From contig NC_084463.1 of assembly GCF_027409185.1 (NCBI RefSeq), positions 44,866,407 to 44,930,406 on the forward strand: a stretch of 64,000 nt of DNA, written 5' to 3'. The translations under genes were made by a program, and so were the position numbers. The notes below the pieces were generated by a model. The model was not told the origin of the DNA, ran no database searches, and saw only the letters and a program-made list of their open reading frames with translations. Within the stretch, counting starts at the first letter, position 1. Every line of letters begins with the position of its first letter. Below are positions 45,880 through 58,699 of the stretch, in pieces. The stretch is from Cynocephalus volans. Its lineage: Eukaryota; Chordata; Mammalia; Dermoptera; Cynocephalidae.

Positions 45880-48480
45880 TCGTGTGTCTTCACTCAGCAT
45901 TTTTGTCCTAACACTGGGCATTTAGAGGTTGGACAAGGGCACCTGGACCCCCAGCTTCTGTTGCCTTCGGCCCCTTCCTGAACTTGGGGGATGAGCCTAG
46001 TCATGACTGGCCACCCAGGTTCCCACATTCTTCATTGCTCTGCAGGTGTCACACACCCCTGCTGGGGGCCACCAAGGAGCCTCCCTCCCGTTGAACCACA
46101 GAGTATGATGAAGGGGGAAACGTGGTCACAGTGTAACAGTGAGGAGGTGCAGGGATGGGCTGAGCATGTGGCTCCTGGGCAGGAGTTTGTCCCCTAATCC
46201 CAGTTCATTGGGGTTCAAAGGAGCATCCAGCTGCCATTCAGGCTTCTTAGGAAGTGACTGGTTGGGCAGAGTTGGTGGCCCAGACTCAGTACTTGCAGGT
46301 GAAGGGGAGATGGTGTGTGGCCACAACTTGAAGGAGCATGTGGGTGTGGGTCTGGCCCACCTTCCACATGACAGATCGATGTGGTCACCCTTGGGCCAGC
46401 ACTTAGCTTCTCAGCAAGCATCTATGTCCACAACTCTGCCGTGAGCATAGACCCTAAGGGAACATTCCTGAACAAAGCATTGACCAGCCCAGACAGGACA
46501 GGCCTTGTGTGGCAGAGTGTTCAGTGGGGCTGGTGTCTCGTTTTGCAGACAAGCTCAGGCAGACCTGAGGCAAGTGTAACAAGGGAGGTGACTTCATAAG
46601 GGGACCCCTCTGACCACCTGTGCTGGCCACACAGCCCCCACTCCCTTCAGACTGCTGTCACAGCCATTGGCACTGCCTCCACAATGGCCCCATCACCTCA
46701 AGGGCCTTGTCAAGCCGAGTGGTGGCACGTGTGTAGGTGTCCCTCATGGAAGACTGCTCTGAAGTGAGCTCCTGGTAGCTGACAGTGAGGAAAGTGGAGT
46801 TGGTTTGTCAGGTCCCCTCACCTCATATCCGGCTGGGTGTGACTAGGCACATCCTTTGTAAAAAAGTGATGTAAGAGTAGAGTTAGTGCACATGCACCCG
46901 GGCACTCCTTGGCTCATTGCCGCTGTTGTGTACTTCAGTATGGAAGGCAGCGGCTCTGAACTGCAGGTCGGTGGAGCTCGTGTCTGAAGAATAAAGCATG
47001 TCCACTTTGCCAGCAGCTGCTCGGTTTTTCTTTCCCTTACCTGACTCAGGACCTGCACAGGACGAGGCAGAGGTGTCTGCGATCCAGCCCAACAGTGACA
47101 CTTTGCCAGAGAGTGGAAGTTCCAATTCCACTACACAGACACTAAGGGGTGCCTGGCACAGCCCCTGGCTCCACACTTTGTGGCCTGCAGGTTGCCATCA
47201 GGGTGGCCTCCCAGATGCCTGGGAAAATATGCCCCCACTTGAAAGCCCTCGGGCCTTGCAGGCCTCGGATATTGTCTGGTCTCATTCTCGTTCACCCCAA
47301 AGCCCTGTTGAAACCCTTCTGCTGCATCAGGCAGCTCTGCCATGCTCCTTCCACTGCTCAAGCACCTGTCCACCCTGACATCCCCTCCAGGACCAGCTCT
47401 AATGGCTCCAGCCCATAGTGCCATTTGGCCGACGTCACCCACAACACTTGTGCACTGTGCCATGCATGGCTCTCTAGAAACCTGACAGGTGAGCAGTCCA
47501 GCCCCAGCCCGTCCCTAGACAAGGGCACAGCCATGTCCACCTCACAGGGCAGAGAAATACCCAGGCCAGAGATCCTGGGCTGCCAGTGCACAGGGACCAC
47601 TTGGGTTTGGCTCCTAGTCCTGGCACATCTGTTGAGGCAGGTGTCATAAAGTGGAAAGAGACATCTCTCTAGAAAACTTTAAGGTGTTGGTGCCTCCAGT
47701 GGAGGGTAACACCCAAAGGGAGTAGGTACCCCGTGCCCCTCCATGCCACACCAGGCCCTTCGCCCCACTGAACTCCATGGCATCAGCAACGGTGGCAGCA
47801 GTGGGGCCCTTAGCTGTGGCTGTGCCCTGGGAGGGGCCTGAACAGGAGGGTTGAAAAGGAAAGGCAGGAACCACGTGGGTTCAAGCACAGAAAGGACCTC
47901 ATGCACTCAGTGGCAGGGCAGGGCCAGGGCACTCGACTGGTAGCCACCGGGTCCTGCACCTGCTTCCTGCAGGACACTCAGCAAAAGAGAGGAAGGAAAA
48001 CCAAAGTCACCCATAATTTTATACCCAGCACTAACTGCTGTTGACATTTTGGAATATTTCCTTAACCTTCTTTTCCTCTCTCTCATATTTTGTTTAACAT
48101 CCTATTTCCTAGTCCTATAAAGCTATTGAATAATATTTTTTAAAAATATTTAAACACTGCATATTAAAGACTTAAACATTAAATTCAATATTGAACAAAG
48201 TTAATTTTTCCAAATATTTATATATCAGTTACGAACATATTTAATCAAGTACTCCTAAGGACTTAATTAAAATCACATCCATAATGAAGGTTTATCAGAT
48301 GCTCTTAGGTACTTACATCTTTAAGAGCAAACAAAACACAAATCCCAGTGGTGACAAGACACGCATCATGTGGTGTCCACACTGCTGGTGCCACAGACAC
48401 ACGCCCGTCCCTTCCTCCTCCTTCCTCTTCCTTGTGTGTCAGCCTGTGGTCAAAGAGGAGAATGTGACAGGACCAGACAG
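45880..48480. other. GC-richer flank without recognised gene
   Basis: Overlapping frames of up to 126 codons (for example 46998-47378 on plus) lack domains, and the base composition makes them likely by chance. Near 48000-48120 the text 'acccagcactaactgctgtt' followed by 'gacattttggaatatttcc' resembles a common old mammalian repeat. I found no match to the large last exon of long DIDO isoforms. Confidence 0.4.
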
Positions 48481-48484
48481 ATGA

Positions 48485-48920
48485 CAGCCAGTGAGGGGGA
48501 CAGTGGGAGACAGAGACAGAGAGATGGGGTGAGACAGAGACAGGGAGAGACTGAGACAGAGTCACAGAGACAGAGATAGAGATACAGAGATAGGGAGACA
48601 GAGAGAGATGGGGAGAAACTGAGACAGAGGGACAGAGACAGGGTGAGACAGGGACAGACAAGGAGGGACAGAAAGAGGGACAGAAAGATTGAGACAGTGA
48701 GAGAGAGGGATCGATATGGGTAGACAGGAAGAAAGTGAGGGACAGAGGGACAGACAGGGAGAGAAAGAGCAAGAGAGTGAGAGACAGAGACAGAAAGAGA
48801 TAGAGAGACAGCAGGAAATACAGAGACAGGGAGAGGTAGATGGGGACAGAGACACGGAGAGATAGCGAGACAGAGTCAGAGAGAGATAGAAATAGGGAGA
48901 GACAGAGACAGACAGAAGCT
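48485..48920. repeat. (GAGACA)n-like purine tract
   Basis: About 435 bp of GAGACAGA, GAGAGAC and GGGACAGA variants, nearly all purine plus C on the plus strand. It yields a long minus-strand open frame (48305-48973, Ser/Leu-rich repeats) which is a low-complexity artefact, not a gene. Confidence 0.93.
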
Positions 48921-48949
48921 GGAGAAAGAGGCTCTTTCAAAGAACCATC

Positions 48950-49745
48950 ACTTACTTGATCAGAAAACCACAAGCAAACCTCTGTGAGAAGCGCTCCAGG
49001 TGGAAGAATCCGAAAGTGGAATTGGCGAATTCATTAAGTTTGAGAGTCAAAACCTCTGGAGTGCCCAGTCTTGGAAGTTTCCACAAATTAAGGAGTTTTA
49101 CCTCCAGAAACACGACCAGGCTCTCACGTAGAAGATCACAAAATTATTGCTTTCAGCTTCCAGCAGGAGGGGAAAGTAGGCATTTAAAGTACGCCCATTG
49201 AATTCTGTCCTCCTTAACAGGTGCTGCCTTCAAAGGAAACGATTTCTTAAGAGCCTAATAACCAATGAGATTTTACCGGGGTCAAACCTCCTGGGGCAGG
49301 GGAAATGCCCAACTCCATCCCTCTCGAAGCTTCCAGTCCCAAGAAGGGGATAAGGACTGAGAAGCAGTTATAAATGTCATAAGCCAAAGAGACAGAGTCT
49401 TCCTAACCACTGGAACTGCCAGTGACCTCTCGGATGGAGCGCCCCTTCTACACTTCACCGTGGTGGGAGGGGGACTAGCTGCTTTCTGAAATGTGAAGTT
49501 CCTCGGAACTGTACCATGAGGTAGAAATTGAGGCAAGAAGGGATCCGCTAACTGATTCAGGATGGACAACGTTCTGAACGTGACTTAGCTGTCCTGCCTC
49601 ATTGCCCCCACTCTTCCTAGGCACCCCCATGCTTCAGGGCATGTCAGGGTGCCCCTCGTCCCCAACACGTCATGATCCTCTACACCTCTGATGCTTCTTG
49701 TTCAGACTGCTCCCTCTGCCTGAATGCTCTCCTTTTGCCCCTTTT
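48950..49745. other. Unclassified block, LTR-like texture
   Basis: The stretch 49000-49620 has CpGs and phrases such as 'aaccaatgagattttaccgg' and 'ttgaggcaagaagggatcc' reminiscent of a solitary ERV LTR in one orientation or the other. I could not find defined LTR ends or a target duplication. No coding region. Confidence 0.3.
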
Positions 49746-49749
49746 CTTT

Positions 49750-50190
49750 CTTATTTTTTAAGCAAATTTAAATTTTATGTGTTGTTTCAGTACATGCATA
49801 CAGTGTTTAATGATCCAGTCAGGGTAGTTAGCATAGCCATCATCCAAACATTTATCATTTCTTTCTGATGGTGGCATTCAAGATCCTCCGTGCTGGCTAC
49901 CTTGAAATGTACAGTACGATATTGTTAGCTATCGTCACCCTGGAGCACCGGCACTTAGTTTTCCTGCCGGACTGTAACTTTGTGCTCATTGACCAATCTC
50001 TCCCCCGCCCCCTCCCCAGTACCCTCCCCAGCCTCTGGTGACCACTATTTTCCTCTCTACTTCTATGAGAACAACTTTTTCTACATTTCACATATGAGTG
50101 ATGTCATGCAGTACTTGCCTTTCTGTGCATGGCACATTTCCTCAACATAACGTCCTCCAAGTTAATTCATGTTGCCTGGAATCCTACAGT
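49750..50190 (-). repeat. Antisense L1 3'UTR, left half
   Basis: 'gatccagtcagggtagttag' and 'catagccatcatccaaacat', then 'ttgttagctatcgtcaccct' and 'cccagcctctggtgaccact', are antisense L1 3'UTR landmarks in order. The text breaks at about 50190 after 'catgttgcctggaatcctac' and seems to continue at 57859. Confidence 0.85.
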
Positions 50191-53100
50191 ATCAATGCTG
50201 TGTGTCAGGGACATATTTCTATAGTTTTCTTCAAGGCTCTTTTTTTGGTTTTAATATCAGGCTGATACTAGCCTCCTAAAATGAGTTTAGAAGTATTCTC
50301 TGTATTTTTTCTTCTGTTTTGTTTCTTTGGAAGTATTGAAGAAGACTTGGTATTGGGTGACTGTAGTTAACACAAAAGTGTTTTATAGTCGTGAAAAGCC
50401 AGAAGAAAGAATTTTGAATGTTCCCATCACACATATTAAACTGGTACCTAAGGTGATGGATACACTAGTCATCCTCACTTGATCATTTCAGTTTCTATAC
50501 AGATATCCAAATGTCACACTGTCCCCTAGAAATGTGTACACATTATATGTGAATGAAAAGGATTAAAGGATAATGATAGTTATTAATATTTCTTTGGGTG
50601 TAGGTAGAATTGACCCACAAAGTTATCTGGTCCTGAGCGTTTTTTCATAGGAAGATTTGCAGTACTAATTCCATCCCTTCTTTTGCTGTCGGTACAGTCA
50701 GGCTTTTTTTTTTTTTTTTTTTTTTTTCCTATCTCGATTCAGTTCTGGTAGGTTGTGTATGTCAGTAAAAAAGGATTTATTTTTTCTTTGTTATCAAATT
50801 TGTTGTCACATACTTGTTTAAAATTGTCCACTATGATTTTTTGATCATTTTGAAGTCATATTGTTATGTCTCTTTTCAGTTTCTGATATTTTTATTTCTC
50901 TTTCTTTGCATAATAGACTAAAGGGTTTGTTGATTTTGTCTTTTCTGATGTTTTGTTTTGTTTATTTGGGAGGAAAACATTTTTTCTTGTTTTTCTACCC
51001 TTTATTAAATTCTGTCCTAATCTTATTTTCTGTCTTCTTTTAATTGTGTGCACAGTTTGCTCTTCTTCTGCTTCCTTGAAGTGTAAAGTGACATTGCTTA
51101 TTTGAGATCCTTTTAAATATAGAGGGTGATGGTTCATAAGATTCCCTCATAATACTGCTTTGTTTGCAGCACAAAGGTTTTAGTATCTTGTGTTTTTATT
51201 TTCCTTGATTTGAGATATTTTTCTAATTACTTTTTAATTTTCCCTTTGGCCCAATGGTCATTCAAGTGTGTCTTGATTAGTTGTTCTGTACTAGTAAATT
51301 TTCTTATTTACTTAAAGTTATATATTTGTAGTATCATTACAAATGATCATTACAAGTATCATTGTTTGGAAAAGATACTTGGGATTATTTTGAACTTCTC
51401 AAATTTTTTAGACATTTTATAAGCTGATACACATACTATTCTGTAAAATGTTTCCTATGTTCTTAGAAAGAAGTTAGATTTTGCTGTTGGGTGGAAATTT
51501 GTGGATATTTTTGCTAGGACACTTTGGTCTAGAGCGTTATTCAAGTGAGCAGGTTCTTTAATCATTTTCTCTGTGGGTGTTTCTTTCAATATTTAAAGTG
51601 AACTATTTAAGTTTCCTACTGTTAATATACTGCTGTCAGGGTTTTTTTGTGATACGTCAGTATTCATAAATTATAAATGTGTACAATTATACATTATGGA
51701 AAAATATATGTGTGGATTTATTTATGGGTTCTCTGTTCTGTTGGTGTATATTCCACTTTGTGTGTCACTACCATGTTGTTTTCTTTACTATAGCTTTGTG
51801 ATATATTTTGAAGTCAGGAAGATTGATGCCTCCAGCCTTTCTATCTTTACAAAATATCCCTTTGACTATTCTGGGTCTTTTCTGGATCCATATAGGTTTT
51901 GTGGTTGTTTGTTGTGTATTGGAAAAGAATGATAGTGATTTCTTTAAATTTGTAGATAGGTGGAGATAATTTGGATATTTTAATGGTATTAGTTCCCTCA
52001 TCCATGAACACTCTATGTGTTTCTACCTACCCATTTCGTTTTAAGTTTCTATCATCAATATTTTATAATCTTCTGTAGACCAATATATTAATACTTAGTT
52101 TAAGTTTATTCATATGTATTTCATAGTTTTTAAATATATGAGAATGTTTTCTTCATTTTAAAAAACATTTTAAATTTAAATTTGTGTTTAGAAACAACTC
52201 TAGTTTTGTATCCTGCAACAATAGTAAATTTGTTAGATATAACTAGTGTTTTCTACATTTATAAACATCTCATCAACAAATAGGGACAATATTACTTCTT
52301 CCTTTTTGCTTTAGATTCTTTTTATTATGTATTTCTTATATAATTGCTCTGGCTGGGACTTTCAGGGCTATGTTGAATGGATGAGGTAAGAATGGGCATA
52401 CTTGCCTTGTACTGGATCTTACAGGCCAATATATTAGTTTCTCCCCATGGATTTTGATGTTAGCTCTGTGGCTTTATTATATACCCTTTATTGTAATAAT
52501 GTAAGTTTTCTATACAGATTTGGTTGAAACTTTTTGTATCATGATAGATGCTGGATTTTTAAATGCCTTTTTATAGCATTTTGAGGTAATCGTGTAGTCT
52601 ATATTTTTCATTTTTTAAACGTGGTGTATCACAGTAAGCAATTTTTGAATGTTGGATGATCCTTGAATTCCAGCAGTAAATCCATCCTGATTGTGGTATA
52701 TATTCCCTAATGTGCTGTTGAATTTGGTTTGCTCATATTTGGGGGGAATTTATACATCAATGCTGTATGTCAGGGACATTTTCTAGTTTTCTTCAAGTTT
52801 CTTTTTTTAGTTTTAATATCAGGCTGATACTAGCCTCCTAGTATGAGTTTAGAAGTGTTCTGTGTATGTTTTCTTCTATTTTGTTTTTTTGCAAGTATTG
52901 AAGAATTGATATTGGGTGACTGTAGCTATCACAAAACTATTTTAAGTAGCCAGAAGAAAGAATTTTGACTGTTTCCATCATACATATAAAACTGGTACAT
53001 AAGGTGACTGATACACTAATCATCCTGATTTCATCATTTCATTTTGTGTACTGGTATCCATATGTCACACTGTGCCCTAGAAACGTGTACAATTATTGCA

Positions 53101-56100
53101 TGCGAAGGAAATGTAGGAAAAGATAATGATAGTTATCTTCTTTGGGTGTTGGTAGAATTGACCCACGAAGTTATCTGATCCTGAGCTGTTTTTCATGGGA
53201 AGATTTGTAGCACTAATTAAGTCCCTTTATTTGTGGTTGGTCCATTCAGGCTTTTTTTTTTTTTTTTTTTTTCTCTTTTCTCGATTCAGTGCTGGCAGCT
53301 TGTATGTCAGTAAAAGAAGTATTTTTTCTAAGTTACCAAATTTGTTGTCACATACTTGTTTAAAATTGTCTACTATGATTATTTGATCATTTTGAAGTCA
53401 TATTGTTATGTCTCTTTTCAGTTTCTCATTTTATTTTCTCTCTTTTTTGCATAAGATCTTAAACGGTTTGCTGATTTTGTCTTTACTGATTGTTTAATTT
53501 TGGGGAGGGAGACATTTTTGTTGTTTTCTACTCTTTATTAATTTCTGTTTTAATCCTATTATTTTCTATCTTCTGCTATTTTTGTGCTCTGTTTTTTCTT
53601 CTTCTGCTTCCTGGAAGTGTACAGTGACATTGCTTATTTGAGATCCTTTTAAATATATAATATGGTTGTTCATAAACTTTCCTCATAATACTGCTTTGTT
53701 TGCATCATAAAGGCTTTAATATCTTGTGTTTTTATTTTCGTTGATCTGAAATATTTTTTAAATTACTTTTTAATTTTCTTTTTGGCCCAATGGTCATTCA
53801 AGTGTGTCTTGTTTAGTTTTTCTGTACTAGTAAATTTACCTCTTTTCTTAAAGTTATAGATTTGTAGTTTCATTCAATTTTATTCGGGAAAGGTACTTGG
53901 GATTATTTTGAACATCTCAAGTTTTTTGAGACTTATTTTGTAAGCTGATATATATACTATTCTGTAAATTGTTTCCTATGCTCTTAGTAAGAAGGGGGGT
54001 TTTGCTGTTGGGTGGAAATTTGTGGATATTTTTGTTAGGATACTTTGGTCTAGAGTGTTATTCAAGTGAGCAGATTCTTTCATAATTTTCTCTGTGGGTG
54101 TTTCTTTCATTATTAAAAGTGAACTATTTAAGTCTCCTACTGTTAATCTACTGCTGTCATATTTTTTTTGGTGATATGTCGATATTCATAAATTATAAAT
54201 GTGTATAATTATTATATACTATGGAAAAATATATGTGTGGATTTATTTATGGGCTCTCTGGTCGGTTGGTTTATGTGCCTCTTTGTATGTCAGTACCATA
54301 TTGTTTTGATTACTATAGGTTTGTAATATATTTTGAAGTCAGGAAGTTTGATGCTTCTAGCCTTTCCTTCTTTGTTTAATATCCCTTTGGCTATTGAGAG
54401 TCTTTTCTGGCTTGACATACATTTTAGGGTTGTTTTTTCTATATTGGAAAAGAATGATAGTGATTTCTATGAATTTGTAGATACCTAGAGACAACTTAAA
54501 TATTTTAACACTATTAGTTCCCTCATTCATGAACACTGTATGTGTTTCTATGTATCTACTTCTTTTTCATTTTCTATCATCAATATTTTATAATCTTCTG
54601 TGTACCAGTCTTTAGTTAGTTTAAATTTATTCATAAGTATTTCATACTTTTAAAAAATATGAGATTGATTTCTTCATTTTTAAAAAGCATATTTTCTGAA
54701 CATATGTATATGTTTAGAAATACCATTTGTTTTTGTATCCTGCAACATTAGTGAATTTGTTATTTAAAGCAGTGATTTTGTGGAGTCACTAGTGTGTTTT
54801 AGATTTATAATCATCTCATCAACAAACAAGGACAGTATTACTTCTTCCTTTTTGCTTTGGATTCTCTTTGTTTATTTCATGTAATTGCTCTGGCTAGGAC
54901 TTTCAGGGTTATGTTGAATCAATGTGGTAAGAATGGTATTCTTGCCTTGTACTGGATCTTACCAGCAAAAATTTTAGTTTCACCCAAATGATTTTGATCT
55001 TAGCTCTACAACTTTTATATATACCCTTTATTGTAACAATGTAAGATTTTCTGTAGAGATTTGGATGAAGATTTTTGTGTCATGAATAGAGGCTGAATAT
55101 TTGAATGCTTTTTTATTGTATTATTGAAGTAATTATGTGTTCTATATCTTTCATTCTGTTAGTGCAGTGTATCACATTAAGCAATTTTAGCATGTTGAAT
55201 GATGTTTGCATTCCAAAAGTAAATTGCACCTGGTTGTGTTATATAACGCTTTTAATTTGCTGTTGGATTAGGTTTGCTCATATTTGGGGGGAATTTATGT
55301 ATCAATGTTGTATGTCAGGAACATTTTTTTGTAGTATTATTCAAGTGTGTGGTTTTTTTTTTTTTTTTGGTTTTAATATCATGCTGATACTAACCTCCTA
55401 AAATGAGTTTTGAAGTATTCTCCACATTTTTTCTTCTTTTTTGTTTTTTTGGAAGTATTGAAGAAGAATTGGCAGAGTGACTGCAGTTACCACAGAGGTA
55501 TTGTCTTGTTTTCAGTAGCCAAAATATAGAGTTTTGAATGCTCTCATCACACATACAATAATCATACATAATGTGATGGATACACTTTTCATTCCGTTTC
55601 ATATACAGGTATCCAAATATCACACTGTGCCCTAGAAATGTGTACAGTTATTATATGTGAATGAAAAGTAAGAAAAGATAATGATAGTTACCAATATTTC
55701 TTCAGTGTTGGTAGAATTGGCCACAAATTTATCCAGTCCTGAGCATTTTTTGATGTTAAGCTTTGTAGAACTAATTCAATCACTTTATTTGTTGTTGGTA
55801 CATTCAGTCTTTGTTCTTTTGTTTGTTTGTTTGTTTTTGTTTTTACCTCAATCAAGTTCTGGTACATTTTATGTCAGTAAAAAAAGTATTTCTTGTAAGT
55901 TATCAAATTTGTTCTCACATACTTGTTTAAAATTGTCCACTATTATTTTTGGAGCATTTTGAAGTCTCTGTTTATGTCTCTCTTTTTTAAAATTTTGTTT
56001 TCTCTCTTTTTTTGCCTTATAAACTGAATGGTTTTTTGATTATGTTTTTTTCTGTTTGTGTGTTTTGTTTTTGGGGGTGCAAAACATTTTTTCTTGTTTT

Positions 56101-57858
56101 TCTACTCATTATTAATTTCTGTCCTAATCTAATTTTTTTCTGTCATCCACTAATTTGTTGCTCTGTTTGTTCTTCTTCTGCTTCCTTGAAGTGTAAAGTG
56201 ACATTGCTTATTTGAGACTTTTTAAAATATATAATGTGGTTGTTCATAAACTTCCCTCATAATACTGCTTTGACTGCATCTTAAAGGTTTTAACATCTCG
56301 TGTTTTTATTTTCCTTGATTTGAGATATTTTTCAAATTACCTTTGTATTTTCTCTTTGGCCCAATGGTTGTTCAAGAATGTCTTGTTTAGTTTTTCTGTA
56401 GTTGTAAATTTTCCTATTTTCTTAAAGTTATACATTTGTAGTTTCATTCACTTATTTTTGGAAAAGATACCTGGGATTATTTTGAACTTCTCAAATTTTT
56501 TGAGAGTTATTTTGTAAGCTGATATATAATCTGTCCTGTAAAATGTTTTTTATGCTCTTAGGAAGAAAGTGGATTTTGTGGTTGGTTGGAAACTTCTGGA
56601 TAATAAGTTAGAACTGTTTCTTATAGAGTGTTATTCAAGTGAGCAGATTCTGTAATAATTTTTTTCTCTGGGTGTTTCATTCTTAAAAGGGAAATATTTA
56701 AATCTATCATTGATATACTGCTGTCAGGTTTTATTGTGATACGTCAATATGCATAAATTATAAATGTGTACAATAATTATATATTATTAAAATATATGTA
56801 CGGATTTATTAATGGGCTCTCTGTTCTGTTGGGGTATATGCCTTTTTGTATGTCTATACTATATGGCATGGAATACTACAACTTGGCAATATATTTTGAA
56901 GTCAGGAAGTTTGATGCCTCCAGCATTTCCTTCTTTGTATAGCATCCCTTTGGCTATTCAGGAACTTTTGTGGTTAAATATACATTTTAGTGTTATTTGT
57001 TCAACATTGGAAATGAATAATATTCATTTCTTTGAATTTGTAGATATCGAAAGATAATCTGAATATTTTAACACTATTAGTTCCCTTATGCATGAACACT
57101 GTATGTACTTGTACCTAACCATTTCTTTTTAAATTTCTATCATCAACATTTTATAATCTTCTGTGCAGACTTTTACTACTTACTTTATGTTTATGCATAA
57201 ATATTTCATACTTTTTAAAAATATGAGATTGTTTTCTTCATTTGTAGAAGCATATTTTCTGAATATATATTTCTGTTTAGAAAACCACTAATTTTTGTAT
57301 CCTGTAACATTAGAAAATTTATTAATATAACAGTGTTTTTGTGGAGACACTAGTATTTTCTGCATTTATAATCATCTTGTCAACAAAGAGGGACAGTATT
57401 ACTTCCTTTTTGCTTTGGATTCTTTTTATTATTTATTTCTTATATAATTGCTCTGGCTAGGACTTTCAGGGCTATGTCAAATGGATGTGGTAAGAATGGG
57501 TATACTTGCCTCATACTGATCTTACAGGCCAAAATTTATTTTCTCTCCACTGATTTTGATGTTAGCTCTACAGCTCTTATATATACCCTCTATTGTAATA
57601 AAGTAAGTTTTTCTATACAGATTTGGCTGAAATTTTTTCTTACATGAATAGATCCTGAATTTTTAAATGCTTTTTTATTGGATTATCAAGGTAATCGTGT
57701 GGTCAATATCTTTCATTCTGTTAATGTGGTGTATCCCATTAAGTAATTTTAACATGTTGAATGATCCTTGCATTCCAGCATTAAATCCCACCTGACTGTA
57801 GTATATAACCCTTTTAATGTGCTGTTGAATTTGGTTTGCTTATAATTTGGGGGGATTT
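50191..57858 (-). repeat. Tandem array: three ~2.56-kb units of antisense L1 ORF2
   Basis: The unit opening 'atcaatgctgt' recurs at 50191, 52756 and 55301. The anchor 'ttttaatatc' recurs at 50249, 52811 and 55371. The closing GGGGGG recurs at 52741, 55286 and 57849. Each unit reads, left to right, as antisense ORF2: reverse-transcriptase middle, an inserted sense L1 3'UTR piece, the RT N-terminal side, endonuclease, a short linker, then the ORF2 C-terminal side and the rest of RT. Units differ by many substitutions and small indels, so the amplification is old. Exactly three units are present and both ends break at the same point of the unit. Confidence 0.88.
50345..50580 (+). repeat. Sense L1 3'UTR fragment inside array unit 1
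   Basis: 'gggtgactgtagttaacaca', then 'ttttgaatgttcccatcaca' and 'aggtgatggatacactagtc', then 'gaaatgtgtacacattatat' follow the sense L1 3' end, opposite to the surrounding antisense ORF2. Homologous pieces lie at about 52910-53125 and 55470-55675. Confidence 0.75.
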
Positions 57859-57975
57859 TACTACCATAAATGGTTGGATTTTATTATTTTTCATAGTTCA
57901 ATAGTATTATCATTGTGTACATATACCATGTTTTCTTTTTCTTTCACTTGTTGTTGGACACTTAGGCTGGCTCAT
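57859..57975 (-). repeat. Antisense L1 3'UTR, right half
   Basis: 'gttggattttattatttttc' and 'atagttcaatagtattatca', then 'ttgtgtacatataccatgtt' and 'gttggacacttaggctggct', continue the antisense L1 3'UTR that broke off at 50190. The two halves bracket the three-unit array. Confidence 0.75.
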
Positions 57976-58330
57976 CTCCTTGCTCCATTTCTTTCTGAGG
58001 TACATCTACTAATCCTTCTAATTGCATGTCACCTCTTCACTATAATCCCTTCCCTCAAGTCTTCATTCTTCCAGATGCCATCAGAATCAAGCCCTTCCTC
58101 CTCCTCTATGTTCTGGTAATTTCAGTCATGCTGCTTTTAAACACTTATCACATTATATTATGGTGAATTACTTACCTGGCTTTACTAATCAGTTTAAAAT
58201 TCTTTGAGATGTTTCACAAATGTAAACGAACTCTGAGTTAGGTACTGGCCAGGTTTTGGGTGTATTAAAACAAACCTATTTCCAGCACTCAAAGTATTCC
58301 TAGTCTTGTGAGGAGGGCAGATAATGATTC
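57976..58330 (+). repeat. Possible L2-type LINE fragment
   Basis: Pyrimidine-rich text with 'cacctcttcactataatccc' and 'ttccctcaagtcttcattct' has the flavour of an L2 3' end. This is low certainty. Confidence 0.3.
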
Positions 58331-58379
58331 TGTAACAATAAGGTATGTTACAATGTGCTGTAAAAAAAAATAGATATAC

Positions 58380-58695
58380 AGTCATTCCTCAGTACTTGTG
58401 GGGGATTGGTTCCAAGACTTTTAGCAGTTATCAAAATCAGTGGATAATCAAGTCCCTGATAAAATATGCCATTGTATTTGCATATAATCTACACACATTC
58501 TTCTGTATACTTTAAATCATCTTTAGGTTACTTACAATACCTAATACAATGTAAATCCTATGTAAATAGTTGTTATAGTGCATTGTTTTTATTTGCATAT
58601 TTGTATTCTTGTATTGTTATTATTGTTTTGATACATGAATGTTTTTGATCTGTAGTTGGTTGAATCTGCAGATGCAGAACCTGTGGATATCAAGG
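58380..58695 (+). mobile_element. Tigger/pogo-type DNA transposon remnant
   Basis: It opens 'cagtcattcctcagtacttg' with 'tgggggattggttccaagac', has 'caagtccctgataaaatatg' and 'ctttaaatcatctttaggtt' inside, and closes '...ttggttgaatctgcagatgc', 'agaacctgtggatatcaagg'. This is the layout of a widespread non-autonomous Tigger-class element with imperfect terminal inverted repeats and flanking TA. No transposase frame remains. Confidence 0.78.
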
Positions 58696-58699
58696 CTGA

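Noticed and set aside
46998..47463. 126- and 110-codon frames downstream of the DIDO1-like gene
   Set aside because: GC-rich sequence open on both strands, without DIDO similarity, splice support or known motif.
48485..48920. CRISPR-like array
   Set aside because: There are no regular repeat-spacer units; the tract is simple-sequence DNA in a mammalian genome.
48305..48973. 222-codon minus-strand open frame
   Set aside because: It is the translation of a (GAGACA)n-like purine tract, giving Ser/Leu/Pro low complexity. There is no domain or start context.
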